Below, one piece after another: positions 11,966 to 23,800 of a stretch of DNA of 64,000 nucleotides. A program made the translations under genes and the position numbers. The notes under the pieces were generated by a model that was not told the origin of the DNA, ran no database searches, and saw only the letters and a program-made list of their open reading frames with translations. Source of the DNA: Phaenicophaeus curvirostris (Eukaryota > Chordata > Aves > Cuculiformes > Cuculidae); NCBI RefSeq assembly GCF_032191515.1, contig NC_091403.1, forward strand, positions 14,352,001-14,416,000. The letters are read 5' to 3'. Each line of letters starts with the position of its first letter. Position 1 is the first letter of the stretch.

Positions 11966-14533
11966 AAGTGTCTGCTCCACAGGGAAACTGCATGCACCTC
12001 AAGCCCATTGGGCCCGCACGCGCAGCAGGTGAGAGCACCATATTCTTCCAGTTAAATTTTACTCAATGCCAAGTGTTGAAGTAAATTTGAAACATAAAAA
12101 TATGATATCCAGCCCACATTTCCTGAATATAAATATGTACATTCCTCTGAGCAAAGAAGATTATATTCCAAGTAATAATACAAAGCCAGGGTCTGTAACG
12201 GTGATTCGGGACTAACAGCCTGCCTTTGAAGACAGCAAAAAGTGCAGCAGAGCTCTCGAGGGGCTCCAGTCTGTCAGATCCCTTTTATTCCTCCATAGCA
12301 TGGCCTCGATCAACTTTCAAGATTTTTGTTTGTGAAAGGTTTTTATTTCTCCTTTGCTTTTGTGTTCAGATGTCAGGCTCAGAGGAAAGAAGAGGTCAGC
12401 ACTTGGATGAGGTTTTACCCACTAGCAGTATTTACTCTGCTTCACAAAGGTCTGCTGAGCACTCTAGGTTTTTTCCTTCCAGGCAGCCAGCACCCATTTC
12501 TTCAATGTAGCCGTCCCCTTGTCTCTAAAGCAGGATAATTCCCCTTCTCCTCTGTTTGACTTGTTTATCAGGACGCGGGGCAAAGAAAATCACTATTACT
12601 TGTGTGTAACCACCCTGAGACTTGAGGGTACAACCGTGATTCTATCTCAGGAGGTTTCATGTATATTTAAGCCAAGTCCTAAGAGCAAGTGTGTGCTCCT
12701 GCGGTTCAGGCACAGCAGAGGAGCTCACTCTGAGCAGCAGGTTACATTTGCCACAACATCACATTTTATTCCCATTATCTGCAGGCACCTGTGGCATTGA
12801 GGCCAGCTGCCCTGTGTTTTGTGCTGGCTTCTCCCAGATCTTTCTCAGGGCTGGCAAGAAACCAAGCCTGAAGCCAGGAAAGAGTCCAGAGCATTTTCAA
12901 CATGAACCCTTTTTCATTTTGATTTACACAAAACTACAGCTACAAAAGGAGATGCTATTCAGGGATAGAGAGCACATCACATACATATTGATGCAGAAGC
13001 CAAGATAAAACTGTTTAATGACAATCCACTATCCCAAAGGTAATCCTGCTGGCTCTCACGTCTCCTCTTTATAGGTCTGAGAAGTTTGACACTGTGCTTG
13101 CGCATCAGCCAGCTCCCAGCTAATAAATGCCAGAGCCATTCACCAAAAGTGCTCCAAGGTTTAGCACCACAACACTGAGGAGTTTGAGATCCAGCTGCTA
13201 ATCTGGCACAGACCCAAAGCCCTTGGCTCCTGGACAATGTCACTTCTTACACTACTGAAAAGCTAGGTTTGCAGATGGCCACTTCATGCACCCAGGAATT
13301 GTTATACACAAGGGCTGGAGTGTTCCCTTGGTGGGCTGCCAGCCGGCCCTGGCGCTGCAGGGAGCAGGCAGCAGTGCTCCAAAAGGCCCCCCAAATTGAG
13401 AAGTGCAGCCAGGGGACCCTGGTCCCAGACTTTGCCATAGACTTTTCCTGCACCAAAATATTATGGTGAGATTTGCAAACATAGCAGAAGCAGTAATAAG
13501 TGGCTTGCAGAGAAAGAGGTGCGATAGCCATCTCCCAAACAAGTTGGAGAATCCTTCAGTAGAACTTAATTAACAAATCAGCATTTGACTGGGTCTCGGG
13601 GTGATACCGGACACCCAACCTCACACCTGTGTAGACACTGCAGCCAGCAGTGACTCCTGATTGAATACAAAAAGGATCAGCAGCTGCACCCTCAGAACCC
13701 ACAGACAAGTCTGTGGGCAAAGCTGGTCACCAACAGAAAAGGGACAGAAACCACCACGACACCTCAGCTCTGCCATCAGTGCTGGGACAAACACAAACCA
13801 GCAAATACAGCAAGCAAGGGGGAACCCAGCAGCCTTCATGGCAGGAGACCCAACAGGACCAACTGCTCCAGCTGTGGTGATGCAACAGGCTAAGATGGGT
13901 ACTGTGCAGGGCTGGAGTCACAGCCTGCCCTGTAAGTCTTCCTCCCCCGCCTTTAAATTTCATCCCTCGCTGACATTTTCATCTCTCTCCTCCTCCTGGC
14001 TCCCCCATAAGACAATCTGTGTGGTGTTGTTAGCCTTGCCCCCAAAGGCTCTACCATGTCGGGTAGCAAATAAGACCTTGCTGCCTCCACACTGCCTGCC
14101 TTAAATAACAAAATGAAAGAAACAATGACTTTCAGAAAGTCTTCACCTATGGTTTAGGAAGCACCACCTACCAAGCAGAGCCCAGCCATGCCGCACAGCA
14201 AAGGGGCTTCCAAACCCACCACAAGAGATACAAACCACAGCCCACTTCATGGCATGACTTCAATGTAACTTACCCCTCTGAGACAAGTCATTTACTGCTA
14301 GAAGGCAGATATTCTTCCTCTCCTCAAGAAGGCTGACTAGCTCTTCTTTCACACCTGGACAGCTACACAGATCAGCTGCCGGTCAGATCCCCACACCAGC
14401 TCCAGGTTCTTTCTTCTCTTTCACCTCTTTAATCCACCCTCCCTGAACACCCAGCACACACACACTGCCCTCCTGCATCCCAGAAAAGCACGATTGCCCC
14501 ACAAGGTGCAGGTGGAACAATGCCCGTACTTAC

Positions 14534-14839
14534 TTGCTGCCTGAATCTTCGCCTTCCGGCTCACCACCAGCCCATAGTGGTTTTGCGCCATGCAGTCATA
14601 CTCGCCTTCATCTGAAGACCCATCTCCCCGGACTCTCTGGAAGCGGGAGACATAAAGCGACCCATTGGCCAACACGAAGGCATTCTCACTGTCCATGACC
14701 ATCACACCATTCTTCCGCCATGTGATAGTGATGGGCTGGATGCCCTCCACCTGGCAGTAGAGGATCAAGGGCTGCTCCTGCACAGCTATGTCATCACTAG
14801 GCTCCACAACAAACGCCAGCTCAGAGGAACGACCATAAT
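14534..14839 (-). CDS. IGDCC3: IGDCC3 exon 2: Ig domain 1
   Basis: 306 nt (102 codons), phase 1 at both ends; acceptor cattttag on the right, donor GTAAGT on the left. It encodes ELAFVVEPSDDIAVQEQPLI, the first Ig cysteine in LYCQVEG, the tryptophan in ITWRKNG, and the second cysteine in GEYDCMAQNHYG, ending RKAKIQAA. This is a complete C2/I-set Ig domain in one symmetrical exon, the usual design in the DCC family. Confidence 0.9.
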
Positions 14840-17800
14840 CTAAAATGAGAGAAAGACAGAGTCAGCATTGTGTTCACAAGAAGCAGCAAGAGCCAACTGC
14901 TATGGCAGTTTACAGGGGACGATAAAACCACTTTGGATAGGGTGGGTGACAGTAGGGCTACAGGGTGCAAGTGTTTTGGAGGAACACAAAACCCTTGGGC
15001 GTGCTTTGCTATCAAAATCTCAGGGTGCAGTTTCCAGAGGCACAAACACAGGCACAGACCTTCAAGCCTGTGTTTGGAGTCTCCAGTGAAGGCAATGAGC
15101 AGGCACACCCCTCCACTGGCTTGCCAAACCCCAGCTCCAATTCATACCCTCTTGCAGATAGGCTCTTCACGTCCCTTTGCTGGGGTGCAGCAACAGGCAA
15201 TAAAAATGGTGAAGGCTCTGGAGCACAGGAGTTATGGGGAGCGGCTGAGGGAACTGGGGCTGTTTAGCCTGGAAAAAGGAGGCTGAGGGGAGACCTTATC
15301 ACTGTCTACAACTTCCTGAAAGGAGGTTGTAGTGAGATGGTTGCTGGGCTCTTCTCCAAAGTAACAATTGATAGAATAAGAAGAAATGGCCTCAAGCTGT
15401 GTCAGGGGAGGTTCAGACTGGAAATCATGAGATATTACTTCATTGAAAGGGTTGCAAACACTGGAACAGGCTGCCCAGGGAAGCGGTTGAGTCACTAACC
15501 CCAGAGGTGTTTCAAAGACATGTAGATGTGGTGTTTAGGGACACGGTTTAGTGGTGGTGTTGGTAGTGTCAGGTTTACGGTTAGACTTGATGGTCTTTTC
15601 CAACCTAAATGATTCTGTAAAATTTGTACAATCATGGGGCACCAGCCATTCCCAGAAGTTACAGCACCTCAAGAAATCTGCTCCCTTCCCCCACAGGCAG
15701 AGAGGGTGCTGCGCAATGCCCCAGGCCCCTTTGTGACACAGCCAGTGGGGGTGAAGAGAGGAATTGGCACCTCCCAATTCAGACCATACTGTCCCTAGTA
15801 CCTTCACACCACTTCTGCTTGGCAGAGCAGGAGGCTGTTTGCCTCTCACACATAACTGTGTCTTTCTATCCCTCTGGTCTCTCTCACACTGTAACAGGCA
15901 AAGGATGGTGCTATTCAGTCCTTAATGAAGAGCAAGTTAAGCACCAAAATACAAACACACACGCAAAAGGTTTCTTGAAAAGTAATTATGCTAAACTACA
16001 TCCACAAGAGAGAAGTTCTTGCAGAATTTGTACCAACAATAGGTAAACCCTTGCTTCCCATCACACAGATACATACTAATTCACTTCTTTTGCCAACAGA
16101 AGGTTAAACATAGTCTTTGGCATGTTATGCTTCATTTGGTCCAGCATACCTTATCAGGGTCTAATTCACCATACAGTCAGGACCAGATGCTGCAGAAGAC
16201 TACAGAAATAGAGCTGCTGTTTAAAGATCAGCCAAAAATACAGACTGATATGAAAGACATAAAGCAACCAAGAAACAGGAGTCATGAATATTTGAATGGT
16301 GTAAATGCAGGGATAGAGGCAATTTTTTTGTTTAAAGAAGAGCTATGGAGAAGAAATTCCAACAGAGTAAGAAAACTACAATTTCATCCCAATATAGAGA
16401 AAGCCTTTCTTAGGCAACAGCCCATCAATAGGCAGAGGTTTCCAACTGCTCAGACCTGCAACACAGCTTCTACACTCTTTCATGGCTCAGGGGACTGACT
16501 CCACAGCTGCTTGCAGAATTGGGACGCACAACAGGCAACTTCCCTGGGCAAACAGCAGCCACAGCACAGTCTTTGTGATGCCTGTCCCTAACACAGACCC
16601 CACCAAGGACAGGACCCCACCACACCAAGTTGAAAAACAGAGTGGAGGGAGATTACTAATGCATGGTAAAAAAAACAAAACAAAACAAAAAAAACCAAAA
16701 AGAGAGAGGGCAGTTATCCTAAAGAAAAGGAAGGGAAAAAAAGTCTGTCTTTTCTGCTTTGCAAACCCAGTGAGACTTTTTTCCTTTCTTTCTGTAAATC
16801 CCCATTGCTTTCTGCGGCAACTTAAATTGGATTACAGAGGATAAACATTGAGTGCAACCCGAGCCAAGGCAGATGGACAGCACAGACAAAGAAGGCAGAG
16901 GTAGCGCACGGCAGGTCAAATGTCCTGCCATCGAGGTATGAGTGTGTGGAGGGAATGGACAAACTCTACTTAGTGACAGACACCTAAACCACACACTTTA
17001 TGAACCCATTAAGTCTTAAAATGTCAGGCTAGCTCCAGCCATGTCAATGTTCTATCGCTCACTGTGACTTCTTTTTATGAGATAACCCTGGGGTCCTCAC
17101 AGCAAGTTAGGCTTCATCCAGCACAAACCCATCAATTACTCTTTTTGTGAAAATTAAGGAATTAGGTGAATGCTCTGCATTCTTCTGTAAGGTGGCTAGA
17201 GTCTCAACAGCCCCTTCTCCACTGGAGCCCCCGTCATAGAATCATAGAATCACTTGGTTGGGAAAGACCTTTGACATCATCAAGCCCAACCATACCTGTC
17301 CACTACTAAACCATATCCCTGAGCACTTCATGTACCTGTCTCTTAAACACCTCCAGGGATGGTGACTCCACCACCTCCCTGGGCAGCCTGTGCCAGGGCC
17401 TGGTAAAACTTTCAGCGAAGAAAATGTTCCCTGCATGGGCACTCCAGGGAGTCAGGTAGGATAAGGACCCTCATGTCCTGACTCCCCATTGAAAAGGGAA
17501 CCTCTGACTCCAGAAAGACCGAACAAAATTTCAGGATTTAGCCTAGCAGGCAATCAGAAAAGTCTCTAATGAAATAAATGCCCCATCTTCCCGCAGCTCT
17601 CCTTTACTCTCAGATAAAACAGCTTATTATTATATGTACAATAAAAGGAAGAATCAACATAATTACATGCCCTTCCCACAATAGCTGTCATTATAATAAC
17701 CATCATTAAGGCCTGTGATTGGAGATAATCATGTTTACCTCCATAAACATTCGCTCTGCATCCTAACTCCAGGCTGCGTGAGCAGCAGAAGCCGTGACAC

Positions 17801-20800
17801 CCATAATTAGGACTGGTGCCCTCAGACACATGCTGGTATGGGGACGGGCACTGGCTGGTGCTGGGGTCTCCCCAGGTTGTAGTCAAGAGTGGGATTATGC
17901 CTGAATGCGCAACACTGTGCAGCAGGTTTGTAACAAGCAGATAACTCACAGTGTCCTCCAAAATCCTCCTCAATCAATGCCCTGACCTTGAAGAAATCCC
18001 ACTGCCACATTCCTGGGGCCCAGGGTCAGGCGACAAACTAACGAGACACATGGGGAGAAGCAAGGCCATCCCATCTGGGAATTAGGGAGTGGTCAAGCTC
18101 TGTCTTTCACCTCAACATCGGCTTTCAATGCAATCTCAGCCAAAAGTCTCACTTCTCCCTGGATACCTGGATTCTGAAAGACGTAGAGGGGCATCTACTG
18201 CTCTTCAAAAGTCTCTATGCCTTTCTCTGGCACCAAGGGTGCGTGAGACATCCTAAAGCTGCCTATCTGCATTGTTAAATAGACAGATCAGAAATTGCTG
18301 AGCTTTGGACTCCCAGGACCTCAGTACCCCACTCTGCACAACCATAGGCTCTTACCTTTCATGGGGTAAATGTCGAAGTCTCATGAAAGTTGTTGGTGGC
18401 ACAGTTGGCAAGACGCAACTGGCAAGCTGATCTGAGTGTGTCTGTACCAGTGTGACTCCACTGATGCAGGGAAAGTGAGCCCAGAAGGTCCCCAGCAAGC
18501 AGCAAGCTCTGAGGAAGTGGCCATAGGCTCTTCTCCAGCCAAAGGTCACCCTGAAGCCATCCCCATTCTCTATGACCCTCAGCCTTGTGGCCTAATTTGG
18601 GGGAACAAAGTGGGTTTGTTTGAAGGATACCCCTCTCAATGCCGTGTTTCTACAGGACATCATGTTCCATGGGGGTTTCTCCGCAAAGAATGAGGCCCTA
18701 GGATGCTGCACTGCAGTGTTGCACACTATGAGGAACGGGTATGAGAAACCGGTCCACAAACAGCCCAGCCTGAGACCCACATGTCACAGCTGCTCTGAAG
18801 AGAACTGGGTGCAAGGCATGGTAGGAGCTGGGCATCTTACAACTTCTTCGTCCCTTTCTAAATACCCTCCTTCATCCATTTGACTGTAACCATGTGGGGA
18901 AATTCCAGTTAATGGGATTATTCACATCAAAAATGTTTTCAAGGACTGGGCTTTGAACAGCAACATAGGAGTTCACCTTCCAAGACACCACACAGCTCCA
19001 GATCTGGAAGGCGGACTTCAAACACAGAGCTCTGCCATCCAGGGATGCTCAGGATGGAAGACAAAGGAACAGGGACACTTACAGAGGAATTTCCATGGTG
19101 GGACAAGAAGGCTTTTAGCACAGCAAGAAGCATTTGCTCTAGAGTCCACTTCAGATGGGCAAGAGGGAGAGTAGATACAAAGCAAGGAGGTAACAGGAGA
19201 AAAGGAGAAGTCAACTTCGTTAGCATAAATAATTCATTGTCTTTAGCAGAGAGGCACAAAACAATGCTGCCATGCTCAAAGCATGCTCCAAAGGCACTGG
19301 AAACAGTGAAAGTGTAATTAACTGAGACAGACAGAGGAAATCGTCGTTGCTGTGTGCATTCACCTGGGGACTCCGAAAGCCCTATCCCTCTCCAACCGCT
19401 GGCTGTGTATCCAAACCCCACTCATCCCGCACAACGTCCCAGATACCTCCTAAAACAAACTGCGAGGCAGTATGGCTCATAACCACCCTCTGCTTAGTGC
19501 AGAAACTGTAAAACTCGGCTCACAGCAGCTTCAGTTTGTAGTTAGAGGCAGGGGTGTTGTGCAGGCAGCTGAACAGACTGCTTGCCTCAACGCCAGCAGG
19601 CTGCGCTGGGGAGCAAGCGAGGGAAAATCGCTTTCCTTTCTTCAAAAGGATGGAAGGAGGAAGCGTTGTTAGCTCTGACATAAAGGCCACAGGAAAATTA
19701 CTGGAATCCTCATCCCACAAATCTGCTTCTGAGAAACATTTACAATTTCCCTAAGCGATACAGTATATGACTATATGTGCAAATATTTAACAAAAACTAC
19801 TTCCCCTATTGATCAAGCAGGCAGGCATACTCAGAGAAACCAATTAGCACTTGGGCTTTTGAATCAAGAGATTTATTTAGTGCTGAGAGAAAGAACTTGG
19901 AATTAATGGGAAGCTTACAAAACACTTTGAAGTACATTTAAAAAAGAAAAAGTTTAATTATTTTTTACTTGACACTGTGATTCATGTTCAAAGCTTCAAA
20001 AGAACTTGCTCATACCCTGGCATCGTCCCTTTCAATTTGGGAAACATGGTTTTGGCTTTCCCTCCTCTGCTTCTGAAAAACACAACAGCTAATCTCACTG
20101 CTCTAATTAGCGGTGACATCCATTGCAAAGGACCTCAGTCACAACACAGCTCATCCTCTTGGACCCAGTCCGGACCCACAGCCAGCAGGGCCATCCCTAT
20201 CCCAGGAGCACGCGATCCCAACAGATGAAGCCGGTATTATTGCTCCTGTTCTAGACAGGGAACATGAATCACAGAGAGTTGAAGTGCCCTGCCAAGGACT
20301 CGTTCTGCGCTTGTGGCAAGGCGAGATATGGCAGGAGCAGTCAGGTTCCCCCTGCTCTTCCCAGTGTAGCATCGCCAGGAGCACCAGCAGGGAGACCAGG
20401 GCAGCACCAGCTCCTCTCTCATCACACCAACAGCACGACTTCCACATGCAAACTGCCCCTCGAGCAGAAATTCACCCTCTCCTGATTTACTGTGTTAGTT
20501 GCCAACATAACAGCATAACCTAGCAGCGACCCACTGTCTAGCCTTACCATCCTCAAGGACAGCCACTCCCATCCTGCTTCAATAAAGCCAAAAGAAGGTG
20601 CCCCTGGAGTCCCAGGAGCTCAGGACCAGAGGTGTTTAAAAGTAAGATGCAAGTTAATACTAGGACCAAAAACCTAGATGCTGGTTGGGACACCCCTATA
20701 AAAAATGATTCCTGCCTGGTGTTTATGTTTATTTAAAACCCTTCTGCCAATGGGAGGATATGCAAGGGAGAGATAGCTGGGCCTGAAAGATGTTCCCTGG

Positions 20801-23800
20801 ATGATTATAGCAGGTTTCAGGCTGATGAGATTGGCAACCTAAAAATCCAGCTGGTGCCCCTTTAAATCTCCTTGAGGCTGACTCAGACCCTAAGGAGAAA
20901 AACACTGCACTGCAGTAATTGGCTCTTTAGGGCATCCAGAAAGATTTACATTTAAAGAAGAGGAGAATAGGCTGTAACAGGCCCAAAATCTTGCTGGCAG
21001 TAAAGTTTACTAGCTCAGAATTTTTTATTCCCTTTCCTTTTGGACAGGAGGTTATATAAAGCAATTTTTCCAACAGGGCACACAAACCACATCCACTTGT
21101 TAAGCAGCTGCAGGTCTCTATCGAGAATAACACGACCTCTCAGCAACCTGATGCGAAGCCCAGAAACGCCCAGCATCGCTGTCCTCAGTGGGGACACAGA
21201 TTTTAATCCATGAAGGTAAACAGAGCTCAAAGAGCCAGAGAAGCTGCCCCAAATAATTTTCAGATGTTTGAGACCAGACTGGGCAAATCCCAGGAGGTCG
21301 CTTGTTAAACACAGCATGGAAGCTGGAAGCATTCACAGCACAAAGACCCCTTCCAGGACAAGCTCTGACTCCATGTGGGCTCCCCCATCTCTAAGGAAGG
21401 CAGGGTAAAACCTGTTATGTGGCTGGAAAAAGGGCAAAGACCTTTTCCGAGTTAATCGCTGACAGTAGCCCCATCCACGGTAAAGCATCCAGAGAACAGG
21501 GTAGCAAACAGAGCATAGGACGTGGTGTTATATGAATTCCCCATGTGTTTCACAGCCCTGACCAGATCACAGTCCTACTGCAGAGGGCATCAGCCCTAGA
21601 AACACTGAGAAGGAAACCATCGCACATGAGAAGATGGCAAAGGCAGCAACCAAGATGGGAAACGCCGTGCCCAAAGCCAGGGTCCCCAAGGCTGCTCTAA
21701 TGCCAATGCCCAGCTTCAGCCCCCGACTCTGCAAGAAAGCAGCAAGAAGGTGGCTGTCCCTGTGGCTGTTTCTTTGCACAGACTCAGCAGGGAATGGTCT
21801 GGCCACGTGGTGGGTGACGGTGCCCATGGATCAGAGAGACAGCAGCTGGGAGAAGCATGAAGGCATGAGGCTGCCAAGAGCCACAGACTTGATGGCATCG
21901 TGGTGCCAAAACCACCAGCCAGCACAGCCCCATCATCCAGCTCTTGAAATTCAGCTGGAGTTCTGGCAGGCAGGACTGGATAGCGTGCAAGGAAAGGAAA
22001 GATAAGTTCTTCTCGAGGAAGAGAAGTTTCTGTGCACGTGAAAACCTTTGAAACTCTTAATTGCATCCAGTGGATTCAAAGGAAACACTGCACCCTCTCC
22101 TCCCAACCATGTCCTCTGCCCTACCACCTCCCACCCTGAAACTCAGGATGGAGGAAAGCATTGCCTCACTCCTCTCATGGAGCCAAGCACCACAGCGAGC
22201 CCGGCTTGCTCCAAAACTAGAGCCGTTTCAGCGAAACACTAGCACTTTTCTCACTTTTCACGTACTCTCAGGTTTCAGTGGGAAAGATCCTTTTGCAAAA
22301 CGATCTTCACAACTCAGCAGAATCACCCGCCGCAACCCGCGTCCTCCTAGCTTGCCATTAGCTTCATCAACACAATCACATGGGCAAGAACAAAAAGAAA
22401 GGCAGCAAATCCTTGACTCTGCTCTGAAACTCTGGTTTTAAATTACCGACGCAGGAGTGGGTCTGGGTTGTTAAGTTACTGGGCTCCTCTCGAGTGGAGG
22501 GTGCGATACAACAGTGACATCTGATATAATAGCGAGGCCAGATCAGTATGCTGTGTGCTTTTCTCAGTGTGCCCTCCTATTTGCCTCTCTCTTCTCTTAA
22601 AAGTGCAATTATTGACATGTTCACCTCCTTAACCATCAGTTTTATATGCTTGCCAATGACTCCAGAACACGTGTAAACAATTATTTTTATTTTCTTGCAA
22701 ACCAAAAAGTTGAATATTCTTTTGGATAAGCGGACTCGGGTAAATTTTCATGAGCCCTGCTACATAATTTATTAGTTTCTAAACTCTGTAAAACTAAAAG
22801 CTCCAGTAAAGTTCAAATAAGTCCGTGATTTCAAAGTAATTTTGAATGGACTATTCCTGTTCCTGCCCAATGTTATTCAGGAGTGCAAAGCATGAAATAC
22901 AGGGAGGAATGGGGGCACAGAAAAAAGCATCTCCTGTCTCAGATCCGTTGTAGGCTGCAAAACTAAGCATGAGGTCTGCTCAAAAGCTTGCTGCTGCAGC
23001 AGGGGAAGCCGTGCACCCATCCTGCTCTCACTGGAGCCAGTGCTGGACCTCGTGCTGCAACGAGGTGAGCAAGCTGGGTCCCTGCACAGCAAAGATGTTT
23101 CAAGGCACTGGGACAAAAAGATGCAGGGGAAGCAGCATCCCAAGCGTTTGTGAAGCACTTCATGCACTGCAATACGGGACTCTCCAGAAACAAGAAAATT
23201 GGAGACAGAAAAGTTCAGGCAGACAGAAAAGACGGAGAGATGCTTTCTCATTCTCACACATAAAATGAGAGTGGTTTTGCAGCTCCCTGTGCACAGGGCA
23301 GCAGGGCAGATAAACAGCAGACCAACCTGCCTTTCTCCCCTCTCTGTCGGCTGGGTTTTAAATACCTCCAAGGAGAAGCTTAGCTTCAGCACCATGATGG
23401 CCCCAGCAGACATTTGAGTGCCACCAGCACAAGCGGCTGCACACTCGCACCCCTGAGTGAGCTTCACACCCAGCACAGGTCCCGAACGCAGTGCACAAGC
23501 GCACGGCTGTGAGACAACCACTCTGTTTCACGAGCCGCCTGCTGCATCCACCACGCAGGAAAACCATGTCCTCAGAGTCTCCTGTCGAACTCCCCAAGAG
23601 GGATAAAGCCCAAATGTGGGCTTGAATTTCATATAGGGTCTCTGAGTGTTACTGAGGAAATGATACCTGATACCCTCTGTGTATATTAAGAAAAAAAGAT
23701 GGAGTATTACATGAATTTAGGAGAAAGCAATCCTCTTTTTGCATCTAAAAAAAACAACAAAGCCGCACAGAGTAGGAATTAGTGAAAGCTTACAGCTTCA

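Larger units (their letters stand above)
1..14533 (-). other. IGDCC3: IGDCC3 intron 2 (partial, continues left)
   Basis: At least 14.5 kb without any exon matching a second Ig domain. Contents seen: an A/T simple repeat (1925-1960), an MIR-like relic (7155-7255), a 66-bp tandem repeat (7337-7510), paired hairpins (9201-9248), one CR1 (11657-11965), and AT-rich stretches that may be conserved elements (1200-1480, 10690-10990). All open frames here are short, overlapping on both strands and unsupported. Confidence 0.65.

Noticed and set aside
1..14533. Missing IGDCC3 Ig2 exon
   Set aside because: I looked on the minus strand for an Ig half with a Cys/Trp pattern and a phase 1 acceptor and found none; the next exon must be beyond the left edge.
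22877..23521. 214-residue minus-strand open frame in IGDCC3 intron 1
   Set aside because: No recognisable family, overlapping open frames on the other strand, no promoter or polyA context; a chance frame in cysteine/serine-rich translation.
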